Source: CAZQFV01 sp964592645 (GTDB lineage: Bacteria; Chloroflexota; Chloroflexia; DTKN01). Taken from it: a stretch of 64,000 bases of DNA. Numbering within the stretch: the stretch's first letter is position 1; each line of letters starts with the position of its first letter. The notes under the pieces are model-generated. The model had not been told where the DNA came from. It searched no databases and saw only the letters and a program-made list of their open reading frames with translations. Of this stretch, positions 45,952-55,779 are shown piece after piece. The stretch lies in the NCBI GenBank assembly GCA_964592645.1, contig CAZQFV010000014.1, forward strand, positions 1-64,000. The letters run 5' to 3'. The position numbers and the translations under genes are program-made.

Positions 45952-48900
45952 CTACAAGAAGGCCCCTTCGCCTACCGGAAGCACCACATGGAACTGGCTC
46001 CCCGGGCAGCGCTCCTCGTCGCAGCCTGGACTCTCCACCCAGACACGGCCGCCATGGGCCTCGACGATGCTCTTGACGATCGCCAGGCCCAGGCCGGGAC
46101 CGCCGGCCCGGAACTCGGTCCGCCCCGAGGAGTGAAAGTCCAGCGGGCCGGTCTGGAAGAACTTGTCAAAGATAAGCTCGTGGTACTGCGGGTCGATGCC
46201 GATGCCGCTGTCGGACACGGCGACCTCCACGGCCGCCTCTTCCGGCAGCGGGCGGCCAAGCACTGAAATTGCCCCCCCATCGGGCGTGTACTTGATGGCG
46301 TTGACCACCAGGTGGTAAAAGGCCTTGTGCAGTAACTGCGGGTCCGCCTGCACCGCCGGCAGGTCGGCCAGCCCTCCAAACGTCAACGTCAGCCGCCGCT
46401 CGTGCAGCGCCGCTCCGAACTCGCCCACCACCCCCGCCAACACCGCCTGCAGGTCGGTGCGCTCGCGGCGCATGTCCAGCGCCTGCACGTCGAGCTTGGT
46501 CACGTCGAACATGCCGCCGACAATCTCGTTGAGCCGATCGGTGCCCGAGAGGATGCCCGTCAACAGGGGCTCCACGCTGGCATCGTCGGCCACCGCAGGC
46601 ATGTTCTTGAGCACCTGCGTAAAGCCCTTGATCACCGTCAGCGGCGTGCGCAGCTCGTGCGCCGAGACGCGGATAAAGTCGTACTTGACCTGGTCCAGCC
46701 GCTCCAGCCGCTTGTAGGCCCGGTCCAGCTCCGCGGTGCGCTGCTGCACCATCGCCTCCAACTGTTCGTTGAAACGGCGGACCTCGTCGTAGAGGCGGGC
46801 GTTCTCCAACGCCGTAGCCGCCTGCAGGGCAAAGATCGATAGGACCGCGCCGTCCTCCCGCGTAAAGGCCCCCGCCTCGCGCCGCGTCAGCGAGACCATG
46901 CCGATCACACGGTCCTTGACGATGAGCGGCGCCCCCAACCAGGAGCGGTGCAGCGGCAGCCACTCCACCTGCCGCCAGCCCTCCATCTGCGTCACGTCGT
47001 CCACGATCACCGGGCCGCGGGCGGCGGCCACCTGCTCGTACACGTCGTCGGCGCGGATCTGGATGCGCAGGTCCTGCACCGGCCCCCCGGACGGGAAGCC
47101 CCGCTGGGCCACGATGCGCATCTCGTTCCCCTCCTGCACAATGACCGAGCCGCGCTCGAACGGCACGACCACGTCCAGGTCCTCCAGGATGCGGCCGGTC
47201 ACCTCGCTCGGATCCAGGCTGCTGGTGAGCTCCCGGCCCACGCGGTTGATCAGGTCCAGTTGATCGACGCGGCGCGCCAGCTCCGCCGTGCGCAGCGCGC
47301 GAAAGATGGCCCCGCTGAACAGCTCGCGCAGGCGGGCATAGGTCTCGCCGCTGCGCGGGCCAAAGTCGGTGACCATGAAGCCAAGCTGGCGCTCGCCGGC
47401 CGTGAGCGGCGTGACCACCCAGGTCCGGCGCTCAACCGACCAGAGCCCCTCCGGCAGCAGCCGCGCCGACCGGAAATAGGCTCCGTCCACCGCCTGGGCG
47501 CCCCCCTCGTAGGCCACGATCAGCTTGGCCCGCTCCGTCGGCAGCCCCTCCCGCTCGTACAGCGCCAGGTAGCAGGCCTGGATGCCCAGGGCGCGAAAGT
47601 GACGAGCGGCCACCGCGGCGACCTGGTCCATGTCCAGCACGGTGTCCAGGTCGTGACCCAACTGCTGCAGCGCGGCCTCCTTCTTTTCCACCAACACCTG
47701 CTCATAGGCCTGGGCGCGCGCCGCCGCCTCGCTGACGAGCACCTCGGCCTGGTGCAGCAGGGCCTCGGCGCGCCAGGCCAGGACGCGGTCGGGGATGTGC
47801 GGCACACTGTGGTCGCGCAGCGCCTCCAGGACGGCGTGCCAGCCGGCCACGTTCCCGCCGGCCGTGCGCACCTGGCGCAGCGTCTCGTCCAGCGTCTCCA
47901 GGAAGAGGTGGGGCGAACCTTCCATCAGGCCGGTGACGAAGGAATCCCACAGCCGCGCCATCACATGCGCCGGCACGGCCGGCGGGCCGGCCATCTCGAC
48001 ATCCCAGGTGGCCGCGGCGTCGGCCACCGCCACCAGCGTGGCCAGGGCCCGGTCGCGCTGGCCGGCCAGGTCGGCGGGCCCCTGCCCGGAAAGCAGCGCG
48101 GCCTGCTCCAGGTCCGGCCAATCTCCCGCGGGCAGGCACCCACACGAGCGGCGCACCACCAACTCTGCGGGGGCTACGATCCGCGCCGGGATCTCCTCCC
48201 CGCGTAGAAGGCTCAGCAGGGCCCGCGCCGCTCCCTGGCCGGCCGTGTAAAAGAGCTGCCGCACCGTCGTCAGCGGCACCCAGTAGTATTGGCCCTCGCC
48301 GATGTCGTCGAACCCCACCACGGCCACATCTTCCGGGACGCGCCGCCCCTGCGCCTGCAGGTACTCGATGGCCCCGATGGCCATGTGGTCGTTGGCGGCA
48401 ACCACCGCCGGCACACTGATCCCGCGTGCCTGCAGCTCGCGCATCGCCGCGCTGCCGCCGGCCTGGCTAAAGTCGCCCGGCAGGACAAGGGCCGGCTCGA
48501 GCTCCAGCCCATACGCCGCCAGTTCCTCCCGATAGGCCGCGTAGCGCTGCTCGGCCTCGATCTGGCCGGCCGGCCCGCGGATAAAGGCGAGGCGACGATG
48601 CCCGTGCACCTCGATCAGGTGGGCCACGGCCCGGCGCATCCCGCCCAGGTTGTCGGCCAGCACGGTGGTCACGCCCGGCACCTCCACCGCCCAGCTCACG
48701 GCCGGCATCCGGCCGTAGCGGCGGCAGAAATGGGCCACCATCCCGGCTTCGGGCCCATGGCCCAGCGTGCCGCTGATGATCAGCCCGTCGAGCCGCTCGG
48801 GGCCGGCCAGCTCATAGATTCCTCCCTCCCCAGGACCGCACCCCTCCAGCCTCCCGCCCAGGAAAAAGATCACATTGGCCCCCTCGGCCCCGGCGGCGTC

Positions 48901-48978
48901 GGCCAAACCGGCCATGAAACGCTGCTCGTACCAGCCGCGAGCCTCGACAGAGAGAACGCCGATCGTAGGACGCGCCAT
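45952..48978 (-). CDS. Cytosolic hybrid sensor: LacI-type sugar-binding domain + GAF + histidine kinase
   Basis: This 1008-residue protein has no membrane segment. Residues about 1-285 are a LacI/PurR-type effector domain (PTIGVLSVEARGWYEQRFMAG, VLADNLGGMRRAVAHLIEVHGHRRLAFI, VVAANDHMAIGAIEYLQAQGRRVPEDVAVVGFDD) without the DNA-binding helix-turn-helix. Then come a helical region, GAF domains (about 440-700) and HisKA (SAHELRTPLTVIKG) with HATPase (LVVNAIKYTPDGG, GLGLAIVKSIVEAHGG). It should autophosphorylate in response to a cytoplasmic sugar-like ligand; no receiver is adjacent. It starts 4 bp after the last glycosyltransferase gene and is the end of the glycan operon. Confidence 0.9.
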   Translation of the reverse strand: MARPTIGVLSVEARGWYEQRFMAGLADAAGAEGANVIFFLGGRLEGCGPGEGGIYELAGPERLDGLIISGTLGHGPEAGMVAHFCRRYGRMPAVSWAVEVPGVTTVLADNLGGMRRAVAHLIEVHGHRRLAFIRGPAGQIEAEQRYAAYREELAAYGLELEPALVLPGDFSQAGGSAAMRELQARGISVPAVVAANDHMAIGAIEYLQAQGRRVPEDVAVVGFDDIGEGQYYWVPLTTVRQLFYTAGQGAARALLSLLRGEEIPARIVAPAELVVRRSCGCLPAGDWPDLEQAALLSGQGPADLAGQRDRALATLVAVADAAATWDVEMAGPPAVPAHVMARLWDSFVTGLMEGSPHLFLETLDETLRQVRTAGGNVAGWHAVLEALRDHSVPHIPDRVLAWRAEALLHQAEVLVSEAAARAQAYEQVLVEKKEAALQQLGHDLDTVLDMDQVAAVAARHFRALGIQACYLALYEREGLPTERAKLIVAYEGGAQAVDGAYFRSARLLPEGLWSVERRTWVVTPLTAGERQLGFMVTDFGPRSGETYARLRELFSGAIFRALRTAELARRVDQLDLINRVGRELTSSLDPSEVTGRILEDLDVVVPFERGSVIVQEGNEMRIVAQRGFPSGGPVQDLRIQIRADDVYEQVAAARGPVIVDDVTQMEGWRQVEWLPLHRSWLGAPLIVKDRVIGMVSLTRREAGAFTREDGAVLSIFALQAATALENARLYDEVRRFNEQLEAMVQQRTAELDRAYKRLERLDQVKYDFIRVSAHELRTPLTVIKGFTQVLKNMPAVADDASVEPLLTGILSGTDRLNEIVGGMFDVTKLDVQALDMRRERTDLQAVLAGVVGEFGAALHERRLTLTFGGLADLPAVQADPQLLHKAFYHLVVNAIKYTPDGGAISVLGRPLPEEAAVEVAVSDSGIGIDPQYHELIFDKFFQTGPLDFHSSGRTEFRAGGPGLGLAIVKSIVEAHGGRVWVESPGCDEERCPGSQFHVVLPVGEGAFL

Positions 48979-48982
48979 ATCC

Positions 48983-50182
48983 CTACCTCGCCGCGATTCC
49001 TTCTACCAACTGAACGATGCGCTCTGCCCGCCAGCTATAGGTGTACCGACGCACCGCCTCCAGGGCCCGTCCGGCGCGCTCCTGGGCCGCCTTGGGATCG
49101 GCCAACACCTGCCGCAGGGCGCCCTCCAGCGCGGCGCCGTCCCCCGGCGGGACGAACAGCGCCCCCTCCGGCGGCAAGATCTCGCGCAGGGCCGGCCGAT
49201 CCACCGAGATCACCGGCACCCCCATGGCCATGTACTCGAACATCTTCAGCGGCGAGGCCGTCTCGTCGCTGACCGTCCCAGGGATGACCAGCACATCGGC
49301 CGCTCCCAGGTAGAAGGGCACCTGGGCCAACGACACCTGCCCGGGGAAGTACACCCGCTCGGCCACCCCCAGCGCCGCGGCCTGGGCCTGCAGCGGAGCG
49401 ACCTCCGCGGGCCGTCCACCGACCAGGTAGAGCCGCGCCCGCGGGAAATCGTCCTTCAGGCGGGCAAAGGCCTCCATCAGGTGCTCCAACCCGCGGTAGG
49501 AAAAGGTCAGGCCGGCGTAGAGCAAAAGCTGGGCGTCGAAGGGGATGCCCAACTCGCCCCGACAGGCGGCCCGCTCCCGCGGGTGAAAGAGGCCCTCGTC
49601 GTAGGCGTCGGGGATGACGGCGACCTCCGCGGCCGGCCGCCAACCCTGCTCCTCCAGAAAATGGGCAAAGGTCGCCGTGAGCGAGACCACGCCGTCGGCC
49701 CGCTCCAGGAGATAGCGGTCCACCCGCCGCAGCCAGGGTTGCACCCATGGCTCCTTGGCCCGCGAGGGCTGGCGGCTCTCCAGGTCGTGGGCCTCGTAGA
49801 CCAACCGCGTCCCCAGCAGGGGGCGCAGCCGCGCCAGCACGTAGGCGCAGATCACCTCGCGCACGTAGAGCACGCCATAGTGCCGGCGGCAGAAGAGGCG
49901 CTGCGCCAGGAAGTAAGCGGCCACCAGCCAGGCAAAGAGCAGCCGCTCGGCATAGTACCAGAGGGTCGAGCGGTACAGCCGGGAGAGTTTGCCCAGCGGG
50001 ATGCGCGGCAGGTGCACCGCGCCGATCTCCAGGAAGGCGCTGGGCTCGCCCGGCAGCCGCGGGACGACGATCAGCGTCTCCGGCCGCAGCCGTCGCAACT
50101 GCGCGCAGGTCAGGTAGGTCTGCACCGCGTTGGCCGCTTTGAGCGTCAGGCTGGTCGGGTAGGCGATGTAGGCCAGGTTCAT
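48983..50182 (-). CDS. Family 4 glycosyltransferase (B)
   Basis: This 399-residue GT-B enzyme has an N-terminal acceptor domain (MNLAYIAYPTSLTLKAANAVQTYL) and a C-terminal nucleotide-sugar domain with LLLYAGLTFSYRGLEHLMEAF, ARLYLVGGRP and the E-x7-E type motif DETASPLKMFEYMAMGVPVIS. It transfers a sugar to a growing glycan on the cytoplasmic face. The start overlaps the stop of GT4 (A) by ATGA. Donor and acceptor cannot be told. Confidence 0.88.
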   Translation of the reverse strand: MNLAYIAYPTSLTLKAANAVQTYLTCAQLRRLRPETLIVVPRLPGEPSAFLEIGAVHLPRIPLGKLSRLYRSTLWYYAERLLFAWLVAAYFLAQRLFCRRHYGVLYVREVICAYVLARLRPLLGTRLVYEAHDLESRQPSRAKEPWVQPWLRRVDRYLLERADGVVSLTATFAHFLEEQGWRPAAEVAVIPDAYDEGLFHPRERAACRGELGIPFDAQLLLYAGLTFSYRGLEHLMEAFARLKDDFPRARLYLVGGRPAEVAPLQAQAAALGVAERVYFPGQVSLAQVPFYLGAADVLVIPGTVSDETASPLKMFEYMAMGVPVISVDRPALREILPPEGALFVPPGDGAALEGALRQVLADPKAAQERAGRALEAVRRYTYSWRAERIVQLVEGIAAR

Positions 50183-51510
50183 CGCATCTTTCCTTGAACG
50201 CCAGACGGTCCCGCCGCGACGGCCTGGCCATCCTCTCCCGGCGCCCTCCGGAGCCGCGGCGGGAGTATCCCGGTTTGACTTATCGCTTCCTCGTACAGCT
50301 CCAGCAGCCCTCGCGCTACCTCCCGCGAGCTGAACCGCTCGGCCATCTCTTGGCTGCGCCGGCCCAGTTCGGCCCGCGCGGCGGGGTCGGCGGCCAGGCC
50401 GGCCACCGCCGCGGCCAGCGCCCCCACGTCGCCCACCGGCACCACCGCACCCGCGCCAAGCTCGCGCAACAGGGGCGCTATGCCGGTCCCCGTGCTCACC
50501 ACGGAGGGGGTGCCCAGAGCCCCGGCCTCGGCCACGACCCGGTTGAGGCCCTCGATGTGCGAGGGGCTCAGGAAGAGGTCGGCCGCGGCCAGGTAGCGCG
50601 GGACGGCCTCCTCGTAGTTCAGCGCTCCCACCAGGGCCACCCGGCCGGCCAGGCCCAGTTCCTGCACCAGGCGCTGCAGGTACGCTCCATAGTCGCCGCA
50701 GCCGGGCACGTTCCGGGAGGGGCCGGCGATGAGCGTGTGCGCCCGGGGCACCGTCTCGCGGAGGGCGGCCGCCGCGCGCACGACCTCCTCCCCTCCCTTG
50801 AGCGGGATCAGCCGGCCCAGGCTGAGGAGGAGGAAGGCGTCCTCCGGCAGGCCGTGTGCCTGGAGCACCCACGCCCGCGCCTGGCGGCGGAAGCCGTCCA
50901 GGTCTCCCCGGCCCGGCTCAAAGAAGCGGTCGCCGATATTCACCAGCAGCAGGCGCACCTTTTCCGGGGCACAGCCCAGCCCCTGGGACAGGTCGGCCAT
51001 CAGCGGCGAGTTGATCCGCGCCAGGGCGGCGCGGCGAAAGGCCAGCCGGGTCAGGGAGCGCGCCGTGCGGAAACGCCCGTAGCCATAGTCCGGCCGGCCG
51101 ATCACCTCTCCCCCATGCACGCAGACGACCATCGGGAGGCGCGTCCCGGCCAGCGCGGCAATCGCCCCCAGCGGGTAGACGGTATCGGCATGCAGCACCA
51201 CCGCGTCGGCGTGGCGGCGCAGGAATTGTCGAAAAGAGAAAAGGACCGGTAAAAAGTGCGGGTAGTGGAACAGGCGCGAGGAGAGGCGTAGGAGCAGGCG
51301 CTTGCCGGGCGTGTCATCGACCACGACATGCTCCACCGCCACCTCGCCGTCCTGGTAGCGGCGCGGCCCACCGTGCAGCTCCTTCCCCGTCGTCGGCGCA
51401 AAGACGACCATAGCGTGGCCGGCGCGGACAAACTCGCGCCCCAGCTCGTAGTGGATCTCGTTGGCGTCGTACTGCCGCCCGTAGGCGCCGATCAAGTAGA
51501 GGATCTTCAC
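50179..51510 (-). CDS. Family 4 glycosyltransferase (A)
   Basis: This 443-residue GT-B enzyme has MKILYLIGAYGRQYDANEIHYELG at the start (loop with GG-like acceptor site), VVCVHGGEVIG and a C-terminal LSLGRLIPLKGGEEVVRAAAAL, LIAGPSRN and SPSHIEGLNRVVAEAGALGTPSV, the last carrying the E-x7-E signature. Cytoplasmic or peripheral membrane. It is in operon with the other glycan genes. Confidence 0.88.
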   Translation of the reverse strand: MKILYLIGAYGRQYDANEIHYELGREFVRAGHAMVVFAPTTGKELHGGPRRYQDGEVAVEHVVVDDTPGKRLLLRLSSRLFHYPHFLPVLFSFRQFLRRHADAVVLHADTVYPLGAIAALAGTRLPMVVCVHGGEVIGRPDYGYGRFRTARSLTRLAFRRAALARINSPLMADLSQGLGCAPEKVRLLLVNIGDRFFEPGRGDLDGFRRQARAWVLQAHGLPEDAFLLLSLGRLIPLKGGEEVVRAAAALRETVPRAHTLIAGPSRNVPGCGDYGAYLQRLVQELGLAGRVALVGALNYEEAVPRYLAAADLFLSPSHIEGLNRVVAEAGALGTPSVVSTGTGIAPLLRELGAGAVVPVGDVGALAAAVAGLAADPAARAELGRRSQEMAERFSSREVARGLLELYEEAISQTGILPPRLRRAPGEDGQAVAAGPSGVQGKMR

Positions 51511-51546
51511 TAGGACCTCGGATTGGTCGCTGTCAGTTCGCGCTGC

Positions 51547-52377
51547 TCACTCCGGCCCTTTCTCCAGCCGGAAAATGATGTCGAACGGTTCCGTCTTCCG
51601 CAGGAACGCCTCCTCCAAGGGGTGGACGATCCACGCCAGCGGCAGGTCCTTCAGGATGAAGCGGTTCCAGTAGCGTGTCAGCCGCGTCTCGTGGTAGCAA
51701 CCGTTGAGGATCGCCCGCCCGAAATAGTACCGCGCCGTCACCCGGCAGCCCACCGGGCCGCCGAAGCGCTCCTCGACATCCGCCTCCGTGTAGAAGCGCA
51801 CCAGCCCCCCATCGCGCGCGCGCATGAACTCGTTGCGCCCCACTCGCTGAAAGTCGCGGATGCCCCGGAAGAAGTGGGCTCGTTCGTGAAACGTGTACGG
51901 CACGCTGATCACCGCCACCCCGCCCGGCGCCAGCACCCGGGCGATCTCCCGCCCCACCGCGCGGTCGTCGGGGATGTGCTCGATGGACGAGACCGCGCTC
52001 ACCCGGGCAAAGGCCCCGTCGCGGAAGGGCAGGCGCGTGGCATCGGCGACGACGGGGAAAACCTGCCCCCGCCCCGCCCCGACCTCGGCCACCTTGCGCC
52101 GCTGCCAGCGCACGCGCTCCTCGTCCAACTCGGCGACCACCACTGCGGCCCCTTCCCGCGCCAGCATCAATGGGTAGGAGGAGGTGCCCGAGCCGATGTC
52201 CAGTACGGTGTCGCCTGGGTGGATGTCCAGCATCCGCGTTACCACGGGGTACTCGATCAGCCGCCAGAGGGAAAAGTCGTTGACCGTCCGGCGCAGGATG
52301 CCCTGCCCGTTGATGGCCACCTCGTGCCGCAGGCAGCCCACAGCCGACAGACGGATTTTTCTGTCAGGTTTCGTCAC
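51547..52377 (-). CDS. SAM-dependent methyltransferase (Methyltransf_11 type)
   Basis: This 276-residue class I methyltransferase has motif I VLDIGSGTSSYPLMLA, motif II VVAELDEERV, the DATRLPFRDGAFARV acidic loop and SSIEHIPDD motif III-like. It starts at GTG 52377. Lying between flippase and glycosyltransferases, it probably methylates a sugar or lipid carrier intermediate; this is inference from context. Confidence 0.85.
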   Translation of the reverse strand: MTKPDRKIRLSAVGCLRHEVAINGQGILRRTVNDFSLWRLIEYPVVTRMLDIHPGDTVLDIGSGTSSYPLMLAREGAAVVVAELDEERVRWQRRKVAEVGAGRGQVFPVVADATRLPFRDGAFARVSAVSSIEHIPDDRAVGREIARVLAPGGVAVISVPYTFHERAHFFRGIRDFQRVGRNEFMRARDGGLVRFYTEADVEERFGGPVGCRVTARYYFGRAILNGCYHETRLTRYWNRFILKDLPLAWIVHPLEEAFLRKTEPFDIIFRLEKGPE

Positions 52378-52469
52378 GCTCGGCTATCCTCTCGCCCCGC
52401 CCCTCCCCTCCCGGTGCCGCCAACGCATCCGCAGGACGCCGGCGGCGGGGGTGGGGAGGGGCAGGCGCC

Positions 52470-54116
52470 CTACAACCACCGCAAGATCCACTTCTTCAAC
52501 GGGAACCGCAGCTCGGCCACCCGCTCGCGGTCCTCCTGCTCCAGCCCGCCCAGGCGCTTGAAGACAACCAGGAAGACCCCCGCGCCGAGCAGCACCAGGG
52601 CCCCCAGGATGAGCAGCCCGACGACGCGGTCCAGCCTGTCGGTCGGCAGCACGTTGTCAAAGATCCCCCAATGCCCCAGCCACAGGGCCGGCAGGAGCGC
52701 GGCCGCCATCGCCGTTGTGGCCAGCGCGACCCGCCCCAGGAAGCGCCAGGGAAAGCGCAGCCGGAACATTGCCACCACGGCCCCCAGGACAACGGCCGTC
52801 GACAGCAGCCGGGCGGTGGACATCGAGACCGCCGCGCCCACCGCCCCGTAAGCGCCGGCCAGCCAGAGCAGCAGGGGGATCGTCCCCAGCACCAGCAGGC
52901 GCGCCACAACCACGGGCCAGTAGCGCTCATAGGCCTGCAGGATGTTCTCCGGCACACTGCCGAGCATGGGGTGCAGAAAGGCGCCCACGACGAGGATGAC
53001 CATCACCGGCGCCGCGCCGCCGAACTCGGCCCGGTACAGCAGTTGGAAGAGCCCCCGCCCGACCAGGATCAGGCCGACGGCGCTGGGCAGGAGTGCCAGG
53101 ACGAACAACCGGGTGAGGCCGGCATAGGCCCGCTGGAGCAGATCGGGGTCGCCCCGGACAAAGAGCCGGGAGAAGAGCGGCACCTGCATCCCGGTCTGCG
53201 GAGCGACCAGGAAACGCACCGGCTCCATGGTAAAGTCGCTGGCCAGCTTCAACGTGGCCACGGCGGCCAGGTGGCCCATTCCGGTGAGCACGAGCACCGG
53301 CACCGTGTAGTCGTACAGGGTAGCCGAGATGTTGAAAAGGTAGATCAGCAGCGAGTAGGGAGCGACCCGCGGCAGCATAGCCAGGATATCGCGCAGATGC
53401 ACCGGGCGGGGGCTAGGAGCAAGCTCCCTCCCCACGCGGCGCGCCTGCCAGGTCTGCAGCGCCAGGATGATCACCGTGGTCGCCAGGAGCGAAGCCACGG
53501 CCCCGGCCACGCCGTACCCCAGGAGGACGAGGATGGCGGTGAGCAGCGGCTGCAGCACCGCCGTCAGGATGTCCAGCAAGTTCGTCGCCCGCTGCTTGAA
53601 GAAAGTGTAGAGGACCTGGATCATAATGTTGGAGAGCGACCCCAGGAAGATCAGGGCGCACAAGGCGGTGATGATCCAGGAGCTTTCGGCCGGCAACTGA
53701 AAGGTAGCGACGAAAAAGGGGCTCCAAACCTGCAGGACGACGACCACGGCCGTCAGCAGCACCAGTTTGACCCCCAACAGCAGTTGCAAAAAGAGGCGCA
53801 CGCCGGCCCGTCCGAACCGGTGCTCCACCTCGGGCAGGAACTTGGGCAAAGTCCGCTCCAGCCCCAGGTCCGTGTACAGGCTGATGGCCGAGTTCGCCGC
53901 GCCCAGGCTGCCGTAGATGCCAAAGCCCGTCAGCCGCAGCCCGTTGACGGTGACCAGGGAGGCCAGCATCCGGACCACGAACTTGACCGGGAACAGGACC
54001 GTGTTCCAGAACATGGCCTTGGAGACCCGGGTGCGCAGGGACTCCTGCTTTCTTCCGGGCTGCTCGCCAGTCTGGCTCGCCACCTCGCCCTCTCGGTAAT
54101 TCGTCTTCTCGCTCAC
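52470..54116 (-). CDS. MOP-superfamily polysaccharide/lipid-linked glycan flippase
   Basis: This 548-residue inner-membrane protein has about 12-14 helices and the Wzx/MurJ-like arrangement: VSKAMFWNTVLFPVKFVVRML at the N-terminus, then LRLTGFGIYGSLGAANSAISLY, which matches the polysaccharide-synthesis protein start. It moves lipid-linked oligosaccharides to the outer face. A 40-residue charged cytoplasmic tail precedes TM1, with two possible start codons in it. Confidence 0.83.
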   Translation of the reverse strand: MSEKTNYREGEVASQTGEQPGRKQESLRTRVSKAMFWNTVLFPVKFVVRMLASLVTVNGLRLTGFGIYGSLGAANSAISLYTDLGLERTLPKFLPEVEHRFGRAGVRLFLQLLLGVKLVLLTAVVVVLQVWSPFFVATFQLPAESSWIITALCALIFLGSLSNIMIQVLYTFFKQRATNLLDILTAVLQPLLTAILVLLGYGVAGAVASLLATTVIILALQTWQARRVGRELAPSPRPVHLRDILAMLPRVAPYSLLIYLFNISATLYDYTVPVLVLTGMGHLAAVATLKLASDFTMEPVRFLVAPQTGMQVPLFSRLFVRGDPDLLQRAYAGLTRLFVLALLPSAVGLILVGRGLFQLLYRAEFGGAAPVMVILVVGAFLHPMLGSVPENILQAYERYWPVVVARLLVLGTIPLLLWLAGAYGAVGAAVSMSTARLLSTAVVLGAVVAMFRLRFPWRFLGRVALATTAMAAALLPALWLGHWGIFDNVLPTDRLDRVVGLLILGALVLLGAGVFLVVFKRLGGLEQEDRERVAELRFPLKKWILRWL

Positions 54117-54200
54117 TCGCTCTCTCGTTTTACCGCCTTATCGCTGCCCCACGTTCTCTCCGTCTCCCCGTCCCCCCTTCCCCGGCTCTCCCCCCCCGCC
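54117..54200. repeat. Pyrimidine-rich word-like repeat between flippase and DUF2079 genes
   Basis: CGTCTCCCCGTCCCCCCTTC and TCTCTCGTTTTACCGCC-like words; read on the minus strand it is the purine-rich GGGGAGACGGAGAGA type seen inside the GNAT and 2Fe-2S genes. It fills the 84-bp gap. Confidence 0.5.
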
Positions 54201-55706
54201 CTACTTCCCCCTCCTCGACAAGAGCACATACCCATCGCGCTCCTCCACCACCCGCCAATCCGGCCGGCCGCGCAGCGTCTCCAGGAGCGCGGCCTCCTCT
54301 GCTCCCCGCTCGCTCTGCAGGTCGAGGAGGATATAATCGGCGCGCTCCTCGGGGTGCGCGGCGTAGTAGAAATCGCCTCCCGGCACCAGAAAGATGTCAC
54401 GGCGCACGGGGACCAGGGGCGCCAGCAGGTTGCTCGCCGCCACCGGGACATCGGACGGGATCTGGGCGATCAGCGCCCGCGCCGCCGCCATCCGCGCCGG
54501 GACCCGACCGCCGGCGATCGAGATCAACGGGTTGCGCCAGGCCAGGTTGGCCGCCAAGGAGGCGGCCAGCACCGCCAAGACCGCGATGCGCAGGCGCAGC
54601 GTGCCGTCCAGCCGCCTCCATCCCCGCGGGGCGGGGGGAGCCGCCGAAGGCCGGGCGCGCGCCAGCCATCCCCATGCCAGGATCACCCCGACCATCAGGA
54701 AGGGGGTGACCATACCCTGGTAATGGTGATAGATGTCGAACTGGTTGGGGCGGGTCGAGAACAGATTGAGCGCCAGGAGGGGCAGGGCCGACAGGAGGGC
54801 CGGCAGGCCGAGCAGGGGCAGGAAGAGCAGCGGCGCACCCAACTGGAGGAGGTACCGGAGCTTCTGGGGGGTGAACATGGTCTGCAGCACGACCAGCGGC
54901 CGGGTCAGGGGCGAAAGGAGCACCTCGGTGGGCGTGCTGCCCAGGTGGGCATAGTGCTCCAGGAACATGTACCCCTCCCGCGTGCTCAGCGCCGGCATGA
55001 TCGCCTGGGTCATGGCCAGGTACCAGCCCAGGCCGGCCGCCATCAGGGTCAGCCCATAGTACCACGGCCGGCGCCGCAGCAGGGCATAGACCCCGAGCAG
55101 GAAGACGGCGATCGTCGTGTCCAGGCGGCAGGAGAGGGCCAACAGGATAAAGGGCCACAGCGCCCAGTACTTGCGCCGCTCGATGTAGAGGAAAAGGAAC
55201 CCCAGCCAGGCCATGGCCATGATGCGGAAACGGATCTCGTAGAGGCCGCCGTACTCCACCGGCAGGTAGAGCAGGTAGACGGCGGCGATGGCCAGCCCGG
55301 CGGTCCCGCCCAGGCGGTCCTTGGCCAGCAGGTAGAGGGGCCAGGCCCCCAAGGCCACGATGGCCATCTGCACGACAAAGAGGGTATAGACCGAAGGGAC
55401 CAGGGCATAAAAAGGCGCCAACCAGGCCGCCATGAAGAAGGAATCGGTGCCCAAGAGGCTATTGGTGAAATCGTAGGCGTGTGTCTCCAGAAAGCGGCCG
55501 TGGACCGTGTTCCAGACCGCCTGGTGGATCAGGGCGACATCGTAGCCCATACGCATAAGCTCGTACTTGCGGATGGCGGCCAGGGAAAAGACGACAAAGA
55601 ACAGCGCCAGCATAGCCACCAACAGCCGGCCGCTGCGACGCCCCAGCCAGGCCCAGGCCCGGCCCCACGGTGTTTTCTCTGCTTCCTTGGAACCCTGTTC
55701 CGGCAA
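54201..55706 (-). CDS. DUF2079 polytopic membrane protein
   Basis: This 501-residue protein has about 11-13 membrane helices. The DUF2079 signature is near the N-terminus: MGYDVALIHQAVWNTVHGRFLETH, an acidic-aromatic loop like that of GT-C glycosyltransferases, and FEHYAHLG-like loops follow. It is probably a membrane glycosyltransferase using a polyprenyl donor. The start is taken at TTG 55706 behind GGAGG, because an ATG at 55757 lies upstream of the promoter -10. First gene of the glycan operon. Confidence 0.8.
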   Translation of the reverse strand: MPEQGSKEAEKTPWGRAWAWLGRRSGRLLVAMLALFFVVFSLAAIRKYELMRMGYDVALIHQAVWNTVHGRFLETHAYDFTNSLLGTDSFFMAAWLAPFYALVPSVYTLFVVQMAIVALGAWPLYLLAKDRLGGTAGLAIAAVYLLYLPVEYGGLYEIRFRIMAMAWLGFLFLYIERRKYWALWPFILLALSCRLDTTIAVFLLGVYALLRRRPWYYGLTLMAAGLGWYLAMTQAIMPALSTREGYMFLEHYAHLGSTPTEVLLSPLTRPLVVLQTMFTPQKLRYLLQLGAPLLFLPLLGLPALLSALPLLALNLFSTRPNQFDIYHHYQGMVTPFLMVGVILAWGWLARARPSAAPPAPRGWRRLDGTLRLRIAVLAVLAASLAANLAWRNPLISIAGGRVPARMAAARALIAQIPSDVPVAASNLLAPLVPVRRDIFLVPGGDFYYAAHPEERADYILLDLQSERGAEEAALLETLRGRPDWRVVEERDGYVLLSRRGK

Positions 55707-55732
55707 GACTATCCTCCACACGGTCGGCCTGC

Positions 55733-55761
55733 ATTGTACTATACCCTGTCCCGCCATGCAA
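55733..55761 (-). promoter_or_regulatory. Promoter of the glycan operon
   Basis: On the minus strand TTGCAT (55761-55756), a 17-nt spacer and TACAAT (55738-55733), about 27 nt before the TTG start. Confidence 0.6.
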
Positions 55762-55779
55762 GGCGAATGCTTTTTACTT

